Source: Coenobita brevimanus
Taxonomy: Eukaryota; Arthropoda; Malacostraca; Decapoda; Coenobitidae
Length of the DNA stretch: 64,000 nucleotides
Reading direction: 5' to 3'
Assembly (NCBI GenBank): GCA_032717465.1
Contig: CM064657.1
Location: 24,110,638 to 24,174,637 of the forward strand
Part shown: in pieces, positions 46,826 through 58,479 of the stretch
Numbering within the stretch: position 1 is the first letter of the stretch
Layout: every line of letters begins with the position of its first letter
Notes under the pieces: model-generated
What the model was told of the DNA's origin: nothing
Databases searched by the model: none
Seen by the model: only the letters and a program-made list of their open reading frames with translations
Position numbers and translations under genes: made by a program

Positions 46826-47743
46826 ATGATAAGCAAGAAGTGGAAGGAGAATATAAGAGAGTATGGAACAGTGGGTGCAAAGATTGTATGGGTGAGGATG
46901 AAAGTAGGTATACAAGCGTGGGCGATTGTATGTGTGTATGCCCCGACAGGGGATCGTGTGGCAAGAGTGAAAGATGAGTTTTGGGCGAGTGGAGAAGCGT
47001 GTATGGAAAAGTTTGAGAGGAGCGAGAGAGTGCTGTTGATTGGAGACATGAATGACAAAGTTGGGAATGTACGAGTGGATGGAGTGGCTGGTCAGTGGGG
47101 TGTGCCAGCTGAAGTAGATGGGAATGGAAGTGCTTTGGTGAACATCTGTGCTTGTAAGGGGTTGGCAATAGCCAACACCTACTTTCGGCATAAGATGATC
47201 CACCGGTATACATGGAGAGTAATGAGGAGGATGGATGGTGAACTTGTTGAACGAAAGGCAATGATAGACTACGTGTGTGTGGATGAGCGAATGAGAAGAC
47301 AAGTGTTGGATGGAAGAGTGTGGAGAGGGTGGGGGAATGGAGTCCCGGACCATCACTTAGTGATGGCCAAGGTAGAGCTGCAAAGAAAGTGGTTGAGGAG
47401 ACGAAGGGGAAGACAGGAGGAAGCAACTCCTGTGAGAAGAGTGGAGAAATTGCAAGATAGTGAGAAAATGACAGAGTATAAGAGCATAGTGGAAGAAAGA
47501 CTGGGAAGGTATGAGCTAGAGCAGATGGAAGGGGTGGAAGACGTATGTAAGATATTCAAGGAAGAGATAGGCGCAGCGTTTGAGGCGGTTTGTGGAGTGA
47601 GGAGGAGATGCAAGGGTGTGCAAGGGACAGCATGGTGGAATGATGAGGTGAAACGAGCTGTGGAACAAAAGAAGAAGGCATATAGTGAATGGTTAGCGAG
47701 TAGAGGTAGGGGAAAAGATGAGAGAAGAGAGAGGTATATGTGA
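46826..47743 (+). pseudogene. RTE-like LINE endonuclease and linker
   Basis: A 305-residue frame with apurinic-like endonuclease features: CVYAPTGD (36-43), LLIGDMNDKVG (70-80), IDYVCVDERM (147-156) and PDHHLV (174-179), where the usual SDH serine is proline. The target-nicking role is that of the family. After residue 185 a basic linker runs to the end. The first Met is internal: the N-terminal strands that hold the first catalytic residues are absent. The frame terminates at a TGA directly beside the frameshift that leads into the polymerase frame. It is longer at the 5' side than the minus-strand RTE at 3-5.7 kb. Confidence 0.85.
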
Positions 47744-49511
47744 GCAGGAGAAGGGAGGTTAAGAGACTGGTGAAGGAGAGTAAAAAGAAAGTGGATGAGG
47801 AGTTTGGGAGGAATCTGAGTGTGAAATGGAGGGAGAGTAAGAAATTGTTTTGGAAGGAGGTAAAGAAAGTAAGGCAGTGTGAAAGGGGAAATAGTAGGGG
47901 AGTGAAAGATAGGAATAATAGATTGTTGGTGGAGAAGAGAGAGAAACTGAGGAGATGGAAGGAGCACTTTGAGGATTTGTTGAATGTGGAGAGTGAGAGC
48001 AGTGCGAGTATAAGTGGTTGGGGAATGGCTGGGAGAAGAAGAGATGAGAGAAGGGAGGAAGAGATCAGTAGGGCGGAAGTAGTGGAAGCGATGAAGAATA
48101 TTAAGTTGGGAAAGGCCCCAGGAATTGATGGAGTGTGTGGTGAAATGCTTAGGTATGGGGGTGAGATTGTTGTGGAGTGGATATGGAAGTTGTGTAGATT
48201 GGCTTGGGAAGAGGGAAGGGTTCCAGAGGACTGGAAATCAGGTATAATTGTTCCTTTATACAAAGGAAAAGGAGAGAAAGAAGTATGTGGTAACCATAAG
48301 GGTATTTGCCTACTTAGTGTGACTGGTAAAATATATGATAGAATACTCATTGATAGGGTTAGGCATATGACAGAGGAGCTAGTTGGAGAAGAACAAGGGG
48401 GATTTAGGAAGGGAAAAGGGTGTGTAGATCAGATATTTGTTCTAAGATGTTTAGTGGAGAAGTATCTAGAGAAGGGAAGGAAAGTGTATGCTGCCTTCAT
48501 GGACTTGGAGAAAGCTTATGACAGAATAGATAGTCAAGGTATGTGGAAGGTATTAAGAATATATGGAGTGGAGGGGAAATTGTTGAGTGCTGTGAAGAGT
48601 ATGTACGAGGGAGCTAGGGTTACGGTGTGAGTGGATGGTGAGCTGAGTGAGTTCTTTGATCTCAATGTGGGACTGAAACAGGGTTGTGTGATGTCTCCAT
48701 GGCTGTTTAATATATACATGGATGGGGTTGTAAAGGAGGTGCAGGGTAGGGCAGTGGATGTGGGGGGGCTCTAATGAATGAGGGTGAGATTTGGAAGCTT
48801 CCGGTGTTGCTGTTTGCTTATGATACAGTACTGTTGAGTGAAGATGAATGGGAGTTGCAAGGTTTGGTGAATGAATTTGGGACGGTGTGTAGGAGGAGGA
48901 ATCTGAAAGTTAATGTAAACAAAAGTAAAGTTATGGTGTTTGAGAGGAATGAAGTCACAGAGTGTGCAGTGAGGTTGGATGGTGGGGATATGGAGAATGT
49001 GAGTGCATTCAAGTACTTGGGTAGTGTGATGATTAAGGATGGAACTTTGGGGGATGAAGTGTGTGAAAGGGTACAGCAGGGAAGGAAGGTTGTTGGTACA
49101 CTGAAAACAGTGATGAGAAATAGGGAGGTGAGTATGGAAGTTAAGAAGTCACTGCATGATAGTATTGTGATCCCTACCCTGACGTATGGAAGCGAGGCAT
49201 GGACCTTGCAAGAGGGGAACAAGTCAAGAGTGAGAGCAATGGAAATGAGTTACTTGAGAGGAGCATGTGGAGTGACGTGGAGGGACAGGTTGACGAATGA
49301 AGAAGTGAAGGAACGCTGTGGGGTGGATGTGGATGTGGTTGAGAAGATTAGGAGAAATACACTGAGGTGGTTTGGACATGTGAAGAGAATGGAGAATGAA
49401 AGACTGACTAAGAGGGTGTATGTAGGTGAGGTGGAGGGAGGGAGAGGGAGAAGTAGACCGAGGATGAGGTGGAGGGATGGAGTTGAGAGGTATATGAGGG
49501 AGGGGGGGTGA
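47740..49511 (+). pseudogene. RTE-like reverse transcriptase, interrupted
   Basis: Piece 1 (47740-48630, 296 residues) has the linker KLGKAPGIDG (122-131), CLLSVTGKIYDRIL and motif A FMDLEKAYDRID (253-264, Asp255), and it ends at a TGA. The same frame continues past the stop with KQGCVMSPWLFNIYMDG (about 48676-48726). Piece 2 (48774-49511, 245 residues) follows a frameshift. It has motif C as FAYDT (14-18), where the first catalytic aspartate is tyrosine, then FKYLGS, RWFGHVKRM and a basic C-terminus. The stop, the frameshift and the changed motif C each rule out activity. The minus-strand RTE keeps these residues, so this copy is the more decayed polymerase, although it has more of the endonuclease and a clean 3' tail. 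Confidence 0.9.
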
Positions 49512-49621
49512 GTTGGGGTGAGGGTAGTCAAATGGTGGGTGACAGAGTGACTTGGAGGCGTTTTGTCTGCGGCCACCCTTTGCGGGATTAGGGCGTCGGG
49601 CTATAGATAGATAGATAGATC

Positions 49622-50051
<430 letters not shown>

Positions 50052-50397
50052 AGGATGGACGTCGATCAGAATTGGACTGCATTCTCGTAGACGTAGGAAG
50101 CTTCCTGACACCTCTAGTTTACCTGTTTTCTTCTGCACATGACACATAGATATTCCCTCGTTTATTATTATTATGTAAATTGCTTCGCTTTTACGAAATA
50201 TTAACAACAAACGAGGAAATACCAAGATGTAAACTTTCACTGAAGAAGACGTAGGATGAAACTTCCTAAGGCAACGGGGCTGTGAATTAATAAGGGAGTT
50301 CTTCTGTTTACCCATTCTCCAAGGTCTGTCAGTGGCATGGGTGTGAGGTGGAGTTACTGTGTTCCTGAGACTTGTTACTTCCATTTTGTCGCCCCAA
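50052..50397. other. Unassigned spacer
   Basis: Nothing recognised. Confidence 0.5.
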
Positions 50398-50665
50398 GGT
50401 GGTAGGTGGTGGCGACCGTCATCCACTGACTTGATGTTGTGCTGCTTATTTTTTTCTTCCCATTTCTCATTCTGTCTCCGTGTCTGACCTCCTTTCTCCC
50501 TGACTTCTCCTTTTCCTTCCTGTTACTTTCTGTTACTCGTTCTATTACTCTACTTTCTACTTTAGGTGGCTGTACACTGAGTGACAGGCCTCATAGTTTC
50601 CGGTAGCCCAGGACACCATTTAAAATGCTAGGTGGTAACCATATAACCAGATTACGGATTGCAGT
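50398..50665 (+). mobile_element. Composite SINE, H head and central module, truncated
   Basis: GGTGGTAGGTGGTGGCGACC, a pyrimidine-rich stretch, then the module CACTGAGTGACAGGCC ... GCTAGGTGGTAACCATATAA, after which similarity to the other copies stops. More diverged than 7281 and 60745. Confidence 0.7.
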
Positions 50666-51209
50666 GGAGCCTGCTATGGTGTCTCTGTTAACCGGGTGGA
50701 GAGACTCAACTGCGACGTCCATCCAGTAACCAAATATCCACACTATTCCCTGCGATTCGTGGTGGCGAGACGCAGAGGAACATTTGTTCACTGCACGGAA
50801 CGGCCCTGAAGATGCGGTTGCATGCCCGCGGTTGATGGGTCTGCTTGGCCAGACTGGGGTTGATTGACAATAACTACTTTGTTGGCCAAAATATCCTTCA
50901 TAGGAACCCCACAGCTTCATGGGCTGGTTGCTGCTCGAGGGCGATTTCAGGGGTCTCATAGCATGGATAATGTTGGACAGTGTATGTTGAGTGATGCCAA
51001 GATAGTGAGGGAGCAGGTGATCAGTACTCTCGGTTTGGTATTGGCGTCTATGGCATGATGGGCTGGGTACCTTGTATGCTCTTTGCACTAATTTACTGAA
51101 GGGGGGGGGGGTATGACCAGAGCGCAGGCTGACGAAAGATTATGTTTCCTCTGGAAACATTGTTATAGTCCTGTGTGTTTTGTGTTTAAGTTGTCTTGGA
51201 TTGTGTTAT
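50666..51209. other. Unassigned spacer
   Basis: G10 run at about 51102-51112. The minus-strand open frame at 50591-51088 has no domain. Confidence 0.5.
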
Positions 51210-51263
51210 TAAACCCGCGCATGCTTTACCGCGAGCTGGATATTATCTCACTCGACGTGTGTG

Positions 51264-51340
<77 letters not shown>

Positions 51341-52041
51341 GGCCTCGGCCACACGAAGCCCAAAACATAGCACAAAACATTATTGGTAGCATGTCTGGAA
51401 CATGCCACATACATGCGTCTGAACAAGCCACAAACATGATGGTAAACCTGCCGTCCAGTTTAGCTTCAAAACGCTGCAAACACAGATTCGATGAAGTTCA
51501 AAACATCATGACGGTCCACACGAGGGCACAGCTGGCAGCTACCGTCGACATGGCAGAGGAGGAGGATCTCATACTAGCAGCACCTGCAGCAGTTGTTATA
51601 TGTGGTTACAGACACAAACGCCATCGCCGATACTGGGTGTGTCCCTCATTAAAGATGGGAAATGAACACAGGGAGATGTTATCTAATGAGATGGCGTTTG
51701 GCAGTGCAGGACTACTGCCCCAACTCATCAGTGATAGTGGGACATTTAAAAAATTTTTACGTATGTCTGCATCAGATTTTGAAGTGCTCCTAACTAAAAT
51801 AGCTCCCATAGTTAAGAAAGAAAACAGCAGTTGTCTTGTCCGCTGAGTAAGAGAATGTCCAACAAGAGAGTGTTTGCCCCCACACTTGTTCCCGGCCACG
51901 AAACGTCCACACTGCAGTGTCTCGAAGCATGTTCGGGGGTTTGAACGTCCAAACGAGAGATGTCGAACATGAATGCAACATGGCCGTAGCAATGTTTCGA
52001 ACATGCCTCAAAACATGTTTTTGTACCGTGTGGCCGAGCCC
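51341..52041 (+). mobile_element. PIF/Harbinger derivative inserted in the minisatellite
   Basis: 701 bases with 15-bp terminal inverted repeats, GGCCTCGGCCACACG on the left and GGGCTCGGCCACACG on the right (one mismatch). TAA lies on both sides (51338-51340 and 52042-52044), the three-base target typical of this superfamily. Removing the element and one TAA gives exactly a normal array junction (GT tract, TAACCC-GCGCATG). ACATG words are frequent near both ends. The coding part is only the N-terminal transposase region, so it depends on a full element elsewhere. Confidence 0.93.
51550..51846 (+). pseudogene. PIF/Harbinger transposase N-terminal fragment
   Basis: 98 codons from ATG. An acidic start (MAEEEDL) is followed by a basic RHKRHRRYWVCPSL (21-34) and FKKFLRMSASDFEVLLTKIAP (66-86). 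The W-V-x-P-L block and the F-x-R-M-S-x-x-x-F-x-x-L-L block mark the N-terminus of Harbinger-type transposases. Full proteins of this family run to several hundred residues with a DDE nuclease. Here the frame stops before any catalytic acid. Open reading upstream of this ATG is only the flanking GT tract and terminal repeat, so I chose the internal start. Confidence 0.88.
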
Positions 52042-52160
52042 TAACCCGCGCATGCTCTACTGCGAGCTGGGTATTATCTTACTCGACGTGTGTGTGTGTG
52101 TGTGTGTGTGTGTGCTTAACCCACGCATGCTCTACCGCGAGCTGGGTATTATCTTACTCG

Positions 52161-52198
<38 letters not shown>

Positions 52199-52332
52199 CC
52201 CACGCATGCTCTACGCGAGCTGGGTATTATCTTACTCGACGTGTGTTTGTGTGTGTGTGTGTGTAACCTACGCATGCTCTACCGTGAGCTGGGTATTATC
52301 TCACTCGACGTGTGTGTGTGTGTGTGTGTGTG

Positions 52333-52592
52333 TGTAATTCACCGGGTCGGTCAGGATCACTTGATGGTCGTGATCGTCATCTTTTTACCCCCCCCGGAAG
52401 GGAGCTGAGAGCTCATATAGTCCGATCCAAGGGCAAGGCTGTGACCTTCACACACGCACACACCCGTCCCCTTGCTCAAGGGGGACAGTAACCACCCACT
52501 TCGTCAGTGAAACTTTTCGCAACCTGAGCGAGGCGCGAACTCCCGCCCACCAGTTGGCAAGCGAGAACGTTACCACTGCACCAGCGAGCGGT
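52333..52592 (-). mobile_element. tRNA-Gly-like SINE, uninterrupted copy
   Basis: Full-length partner of the split copy at 12991-13748. The minus-strand head is GCTCGCTGGTGCAGTGGTAA, then TCTCGCTTGCCAA and GGGAGTTCGCGCC. The body holds GAGCAAGGGGACGG and CTCTCAGCTCCCTTCC, with an AC tail. It sits between two units of the GT minisatellite and splits the array. Confidence 0.85.
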
Positions 52593-52654
52593 GTGGGTGT
52601 GTGTGTGGGTGTAACCCACGCATGCTCTACCGCGAGCTGGGTATTATCTTACTC

Positions 52655-52743
<89 letters not shown>

Positions 52744-52783
52744 CCCACGCATGCTCTACCGCGAGGTGGGTATTATCTTACTC

Positions 52784-52832
<49 letters not shown>

Positions 52833-52874
52833 AACTCACGCATGCTCTACCGCGAGCTGGGTATTATCTTACTC

Positions 52875-52941
<67 letters not shown>

Positions 52942-52986
52942 AACCCACGCATGCTCTACCGCGAGCTGGGTATTATCTTACTCGAC

Positions 52987-53035
<49 letters not shown>

Positions 53036-53076
53036 GCTCACGCATGCTCTACCGCGAGCTGGATATTATCTCACTC

Positions 53077-53140
<64 letters not shown>

Positions 53141-53156
53141 TGTCTGTCTGTCTGTC

Positions 53157-53775
53157 AGTAAACAGAGTGACTCAAACAGTTTTGATATGACAGACCAAAT
53201 TTGGTGGAAGGGCTGATGGCCTTCCCAGAGGCTTTCAGGAACAGTAGGTCAACTTTAAAAATTTAGATTAAAGTTAAACCAGAGTTTATAGAAAGATCGA
53301 AGGTAAGTGCAAAGATGAAGTGATTTGATTTTGAGTAGTCAGTTAAAGATCAAAGTCACACGGCAAGGCCAAATGTTCATCCTGTCACCTAAACAGGTTT
53401 GACTGGATCTGGAGTGAACTTGCTGGAAGGCGGGGAATTTTTTTTTTTTTTTTTTTTGCTATCTTCATCTTCAGCCCATGATTTAAATGTCATAAGCATA
53501 ATCTTCCTTGTAACAAATAGCCCGAAAGGACCAATAGATCTGGTGTGGTTTGCATTCGTATGTACTCCTTCGTTTGAAGGTAAGGCAGAGGTGAAGATAA
53601 TATATTTTGAGAACTATAGGTTAATGGTCACGATCACAGGGCAAGGTTAACTTAGTTTTTATCCCAAACTTGATGGATGGGTTAAGGGTCAGGCAAGGAT
53701 CAAGCAGTTCGATTTGGAGAACAGTCAGTTGAACGTCAAGATCAAAGGGCAAAACTAAATGTTCTGCCCTTAACC
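53157..53775 (+). repeat. Degenerate tandem repeat after (GT)n, copy C
   Basis: The GT tract ends in (GTCT)n. Four to five units of 115-130 bases follow, with CAAATTTGGTGGAAGGGCTG, GGCAAGGCCAAATGTTC and GATTTTGAG. Same family as copies A and B. Confidence 0.8.
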
Positions 53776-54354
53776 CAGTTGTAATACGCTCTATGAACGC
53801 TCCTTCTTGTTATGAATGTTTTGTAGCGCCTGTTGTGTGATTTGGGTGTTCATGTTTCTGTGTTGGTGTTATTGGGTGTCTGTGATAAATTCTGGTATTG
53901 CTAAGAATTATAAGAGACAGAAGTAGCTTTCATGATATCATGAAAACTAAGCGATTCTCAAAAAAAAAAAAAAAAGAAAAAAAAAATGCTGAAAACATTG
54001 TACAAGATTTCCAGGATTTTTTTTTTATTGCACCAGTTGCAGTTTAAATGTTTAGGTTTTCCATTTTACTATAGAAATATATGTATGATTATCATTATTC
54101 TGCTATATAATTCTTGCATTTGTCCTATCATACTATAATGCAAAGGTAAAGGTTGTCATTATTTCCTAAACTTTCTCAGTTCGCAAAAGCTAACTTGAAA
54201 TTATTCTGTACACGTCTGAGGAAGACGGCATTGACCTCCAGCGTCCTTTAAGTCGGACCGAAATTATTGTATCTTTACAAATAACAGTTTCGGTGTGTGG
54301 GTACCGTTCATCAGGTATTAAACTCTTCTTTATTTTCATCCATCACCCATTGGT
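53776..54354. other. Unassigned spacer
   Basis: Poly-A-rich run at about 53961-53987. Nothing else. Confidence 0.5.
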
Positions 54355-54513
54355 TTTGAGCTTGTAGCCTATACATACAGTACAGCCTTGGAAACTTGAA
54401 ATTCTTCCCTTAAATTTTGAATGATTATACTAACTTTGAGCTTGTAGCCTACTGTACATATACAGCATTGGAAACTTGAAATTCTTCCTTTAAATTTTGA
54501 ATGATAATACCAA
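54355..54513. repeat. 80-bp tandem duplication
   Basis: TTTGAGCTTGTAGCCTA starts at 54355 and 54435. Both copies continue with TTGGAAACTTGAAATTCTTC and TTAAATTTTGAATGAT. Confidence 0.95.
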
Positions 54514-55256
54514 CTTATTTCTTAAAGCAAAGTCAGACATGAGATAACTTTGCACGGATGTAGAAATGAATTTGTCTTGGACGTTAGGTATTATGCGTCT
54601 TTAAACGAAACGTGTGTACTGTTACCTCTTGACATTGTGATGAGCCTGTGGTTCATATTTCTGAAGGTTTTGTGGTCCATTTATACTGGCCATTCTGTTG
54701 ATAGTTCTACTTTTGTAATTTCCTGTTCCTGTTTCTGAAACCCTCCCACTCCGTATAGGTGGGAAAGAGAGTTACGTAGAGGATGATGATGACGATGATG
54801 ATGATGATGATTTTTACATGCAAATTACAGTGCTGACAATCGTTTTTCTGTCCCGCAGGTGAGGTTTTAGTGAGGCCCGCTCCCGACACCCTTCCTACAC
54901 GTTCAGCACAGTGTAAGTTGATTGGTAGATGTCGTATACAATGTTACGCTGAGAATTTTATTTATCGTAAATATGAGAGCCCTTCCATGTCTACACTCAA
55001 GGGCCGTGTTCTCGTAGGCTTTGTAGGCTGTCTATCACCTTTTCTTTGCTATATTAAATTGCTTTTGCATGTGGCACTTCAGTATTCTCTTGTATATTTA
55101 TCTTTGCACAATATGTCATTATTTTAAAAAAATATGTAAATATCCTACAGAACAGTCGGGCGTAAAGTGTTAAATAATTCGTCCAGAAAGTCGTGCCAGG
55201 GAACTTCCAGAGCACACGAGAATTCCACCCCCATTGTCCAACTCCACCCCTACTAT

Positions 55257-55262
<6 letters not shown>
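54514..55262. other. Unassigned spacer
   Basis: (GATGAT)n run at about 54783-54811. No gene supported. Confidence 0.5.

Positions 55263-55341
<79 letters not shown>
55263..55341. repeat. (GT)n-(GA)n compound microsatellite
   Basis: GT with one TT break, then GA. Confidence 0.98.
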
Positions 55342-55343
<2 letters not shown>

Positions 55344-57130
55344 AAGGGGGATGTAAAAGATATTTAACCCTTCGTAAGGAGATCTCGTGGTCGAACAGAT
55401 CGTTTGGTGTTGGCCTGCATAAAACATCAGGAGCAGCGAAAATATTGAATCATGCTTGTGAGAGATCCGAGGAGCGGTAGGGAGTGTCTGAGAAGGCTGT
55501 GGCTTTTCATCCATCATGGTGCACCCGGTCAGGATCTGAACATTTAGGTTGCTGCAAGAAGTCACGTAACATAAGTCTTTTAGCATTATGACTGTATAAC
55601 TGTATTCCCTGGTCAACAGATGTTTCTTCTAAATGGGATAGTATGCTTTTAGTAGTGTTCCAACACAATGCAAACAATATGTGAGCACCATATTTCAATT
55701 ACCAGGCCTCCTTGGGTTGTGCAACTTTTTATACACATTAAGCCAATGGTAAATGCCCAGCCTATTGATTATCAGAGTTCTAGGTCTTTCCTTCCTCCCA
55801 GAACCTTTCCTCACCCCATACCACAGCATACGGACATTAAGCCACCTTTTTGTTTGAACCCTCCTCGCCATTTTTATCTTCTTCCTCCTCCCCCTCAAAA
55901 AAAATGAAAAATAAAATAAGCACACACACAGCATGGTAAACCATTGTTTCTGTACTTTCATTGTTCCCCTGTACACCCATCCAACCATTCAGAGATTATG
56001 GATGCCGTGCCCATATTAAGTAGACCACCTTTGACTGTACAGTTTTACATGTAAAATAGATATGTGATAAAGATCAGTTAGTCAGTCCTGTTGATTCTCA
56101 AGGTTGTAGATTCTGCCACCTTCCGGCAATCTCCTCCTTCCCATGGAACACAGCTTGTGGACACCCAGTGTCTGGAATTAGGCCAGTTTTAATTCTGCAG
56201 CTGTACGTACAAAACAAATAATGGTAAAAGCCTAACCTTTTCAGTATGCAGCGCTAGGTTCCCCGGATTCTTGATCATGTTTAATAATATTCGGCTTAAT
56301 CCTGCATCATCCTTGAACATTGTGGTTTCATTTACTCGGGACTTATCTTGGAAAGATCATATTACATCTCTTGTAAAATCTGCTTCCAAGAGATTAGGTG
56401 TGCTAAGCTGACTCCGCTCTTTCTTTACCCCTGCACAATTGTTGACTCTATGCAGGGGTTTTATCCGCCCCTGTGTGGAGTACAACTCACATGTGTGGGG
56501 AGGCTCCCCACATACAGCTCTTCTCAATAGAGTGGAGTCAAAGGCTTTTCGTCCTATTAACTCTCCTCCTCTTACTGACTCCCTTCAACCTCTGTCTCTT
56601 CGCCGCATTGTTGCATCTTTATCTCTTTTCTATCGCTACTTTAATGGTCACTGCTCCTCTGAACTGTCTGCTTGCATTCCTCCACCTCTACGACGGGCGC
56701 GTAGCACCCGTCTGGCAGCAAACTCTCATCCCTTTTCTGTCCAACTCTCTAATGCAAGAGTTAACCGTTACTCCCAGTCTTTCATTTATGCAACAGGTCA
56801 ACTCTGGAACTGTCTCCCTCTGTCTGTATTTCCTGCTGCCTATGATCTCCAGTCTTTCAAACGCAGTGTGTCCAGGCATCTCAAAATGATCGGATCTTGA
56901 ATTTGGCTCTCTATTGTATTTTGTTTTTCTCTTGGAGGGAACTGTTACTGCGGGCTCATGGCCTTTGGTTTCTTCTTCCTCGCATTAAAAAAAAAAAAAA
57001 AATACATCCTCCACTCCTCCGCTGCACAGCTGATCTTATGGACGCCGTTTCTAGGTAACCAAATTACCTTTGGTCATGCAACTTTGCATACACCAAACAA
57101 CCCATGGTAAACCCACCTTATTGTTGTTGG
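55342..57130. repeat. Degenerate repeat array hosting a LINE
   Basis: Similar paragraphs occur at about 55710-55770, 56140-56235 and 57005-57120. Shared words include TTGTGCAACTTTTTATACAC / ATGCAACTTTGCATACACCA, CCAATGGTAAATGCCCAGCC / CCATGGTAAACCCACCTTAT and TTATGGACGCCGT. 55342-55700 itself is unassigned. The LINE-B fragment sits inside. Confidence 0.55.
56275..56996 (+). pseudogene. LINE-B (jockey/CR1-like) reverse transcriptase 3' fragment
   Basis: A thumb and C-terminal domain of a non-LTR reverse transcriptase. It opens with a VSFTRDLSWKDHI-like segment (about 56320-56360), hits a TGA at about 56409, then runs open (56439-56900) with YNSHVWGGSPHTALL, SLFYRYFNGHCSSEL and YATGQLWNCLPLSVFP. 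A 3' UTR with CTCTTGGAGGGAACTGTTAC and TCTTCCTCGCATT leads to a polyA tract (about 56983-56999). It differs clearly from the family at 1.7 and 9.1 kb but shares its layout. A second, shorter copy is at 14540-14752. The catalytic palm is absent. Confidence 0.88.
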
Positions 57131-57739
57131 GGGAAGCAGTATGGTGCCCTCTCAATTGAAATGACCACCAGGAGATGCATTGACGCTTGGCAGGCGGCGA
57201 AAGGATGGATAGGTCATCTGCTAGCCTCCACCAAAATGTTGCATTGTTCAGGATGAAACCCACCGCACTGTTTCAGAAATAAAGATGGGAGTGTTTACTA
57301 CAATGACGTTAATTCAAATCAACTGGAATCCTGGTGTTGGGTTTAGATTTTTAATATATTTTTTACTACATTATTATATATAGCGAAAGTCCAAAGAAAA
57401 TACGTACACTACCTCTGGCCATTGTTCGTTTTATGTCAAGAATTCTCAGTCCAGACAGGGAAGAATTAGCAATTTATTTTTTATATCGTACATGAAAACT
57501 GTTTCCTGGAAATGACAACCAACGAATACCTTACCGTGCCGTTAGGCAAACTTATCTTGTGTTTGCCAGATCCATGTTACACAGTTTAGATCTTCTTGGT
57601 TCACATGTCAATAACGTGTCTCTTACACAGTGTAAATTGTCTTCGGGAGTCTAAGCGTTGGCTGTGAGTCAAGGCAGTTATATTTATCGGTTTTAAGTCA
57701 AGGTTGTGGGACTTTATTTAAAATCAAGGACTCTAGCAC
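57131..57739. other. Unassigned spacer
   Basis: Nothing recognised. Confidence 0.5.
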
Positions 57740-58479
57740 CCGATCCTGGCGCCCCGCGGTGTTGTGGCGGTGGCGGTGGCAGTGGGGCGGTGTGTGGTAG
57801 GGTGGGTGTGGTGGGGTGGGGCGGGGTCGTGAATGAAGCTGTTAGGACGGACAACTTCTCAGGTGGGGAGGGGTGGCCACCACCGATCTCTACAGACTTC
57901 GCAATGCATGTGGGCCAATGCCTGCGTTGTTTTGGCGATGGAGAAAGAAACGTCTACTTCTCCGAAACCTGTACTGCACAACTGTCATAATTAGAGTGTA
58001 ATGATAGCTGATTCCAGAGGTAAAGTGATACAGGGAATTAATTCCTATAATTACAGAATGTCACTGATGTCAGGCTGTTCGGTCATGTATGCTACTGACT
58101 CGCTGGAACTGCAAAATCCACCTCACTCAGATTTATCGCATATTTCCCCCCTGTGCTGGAAGTGTGTGGCGTGGCCCTCCAGCCTCCCAGACCCTGTCGC
58201 ACATTCATCTCCATCCCTTTTGTCCGCGAACCCCGGCCTTTGGCGAAGATTATCCCAAAATCTACGTCGCTTCTTTCCTAAATTATATTGGACAACACGA
58301 CTAAAGCCTTTACACAACCAATTACCTCGCATTCACTTTTCACAAACCAGGTCACTCCGGCAGTAAAGGTACCTCTCGCTCTCTCCACTTCTCCTCCAAT
58401 CACGGGGCCAGGCTCTTAAAAGCAGAATTTTCATTGGGTGTGTGGCGTGCTGGGAATGTGGTAGCCAGGTAGCGGCGGG
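57740..58479. other. G-rich stretch, then unassigned spacer
   Basis: GGCGGTGGCGGTGGCAGTGG and GGGTGGGTGTGGTGGGGTGG at 57760-57830. After that, nothing. The open frame at 58001-58366 has no domain. Confidence 0.55.

Larger units (their letters stand above)
46740..49621 (+). mobile_element. RTE-like LINE, nearly full coding length, defective
   Basis: Endonuclease, reverse transcriptase, short 3' UTR and a (GATA)n tail (49602-49621). The left border is approximate. The 3' end reads GCGGCCACCCTTTGCGGGAT, then TAGGGCGTCGGGCTATAGAT, closely matching the SINE tail at 7595-7655. The coding region is broken by a frameshift near 47738, an in-frame TGA at 48628-48630, a frameshift in the G run near 48765, and loss of a catalytic aspartate. 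The N-terminal endonuclease part is missing, as usual for 5'-truncated copies. Confidence 0.9.
51210..53156. repeat. Minisatellite of a 45-bp module alternating with (GT)n
   Basis: Ten copies of a module beginning AACCCACGCATGCTCTACCG and continuing CGAGCTGGGTATTATCTTAC-TCGAC lie at about 51210, 52043, 52118, 52197, 52265, 52612, 52741, 52832, 52942 and 53034. Each is followed by a GT tract of 12 to 80 bases. The array is interrupted once by a PIF/Harbinger derivative and once by a tRNA-Gly-like SINE. Cys-Val open frames are artefacts. Confidence 0.95.

Noticed and set aside
46630..48350. Long minus-strand frames opposite the RTE LINE
   Set aside because: They are shadows of the purine-rich sense strand. 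All reverse transcriptase and endonuclease motifs are on the plus strand.
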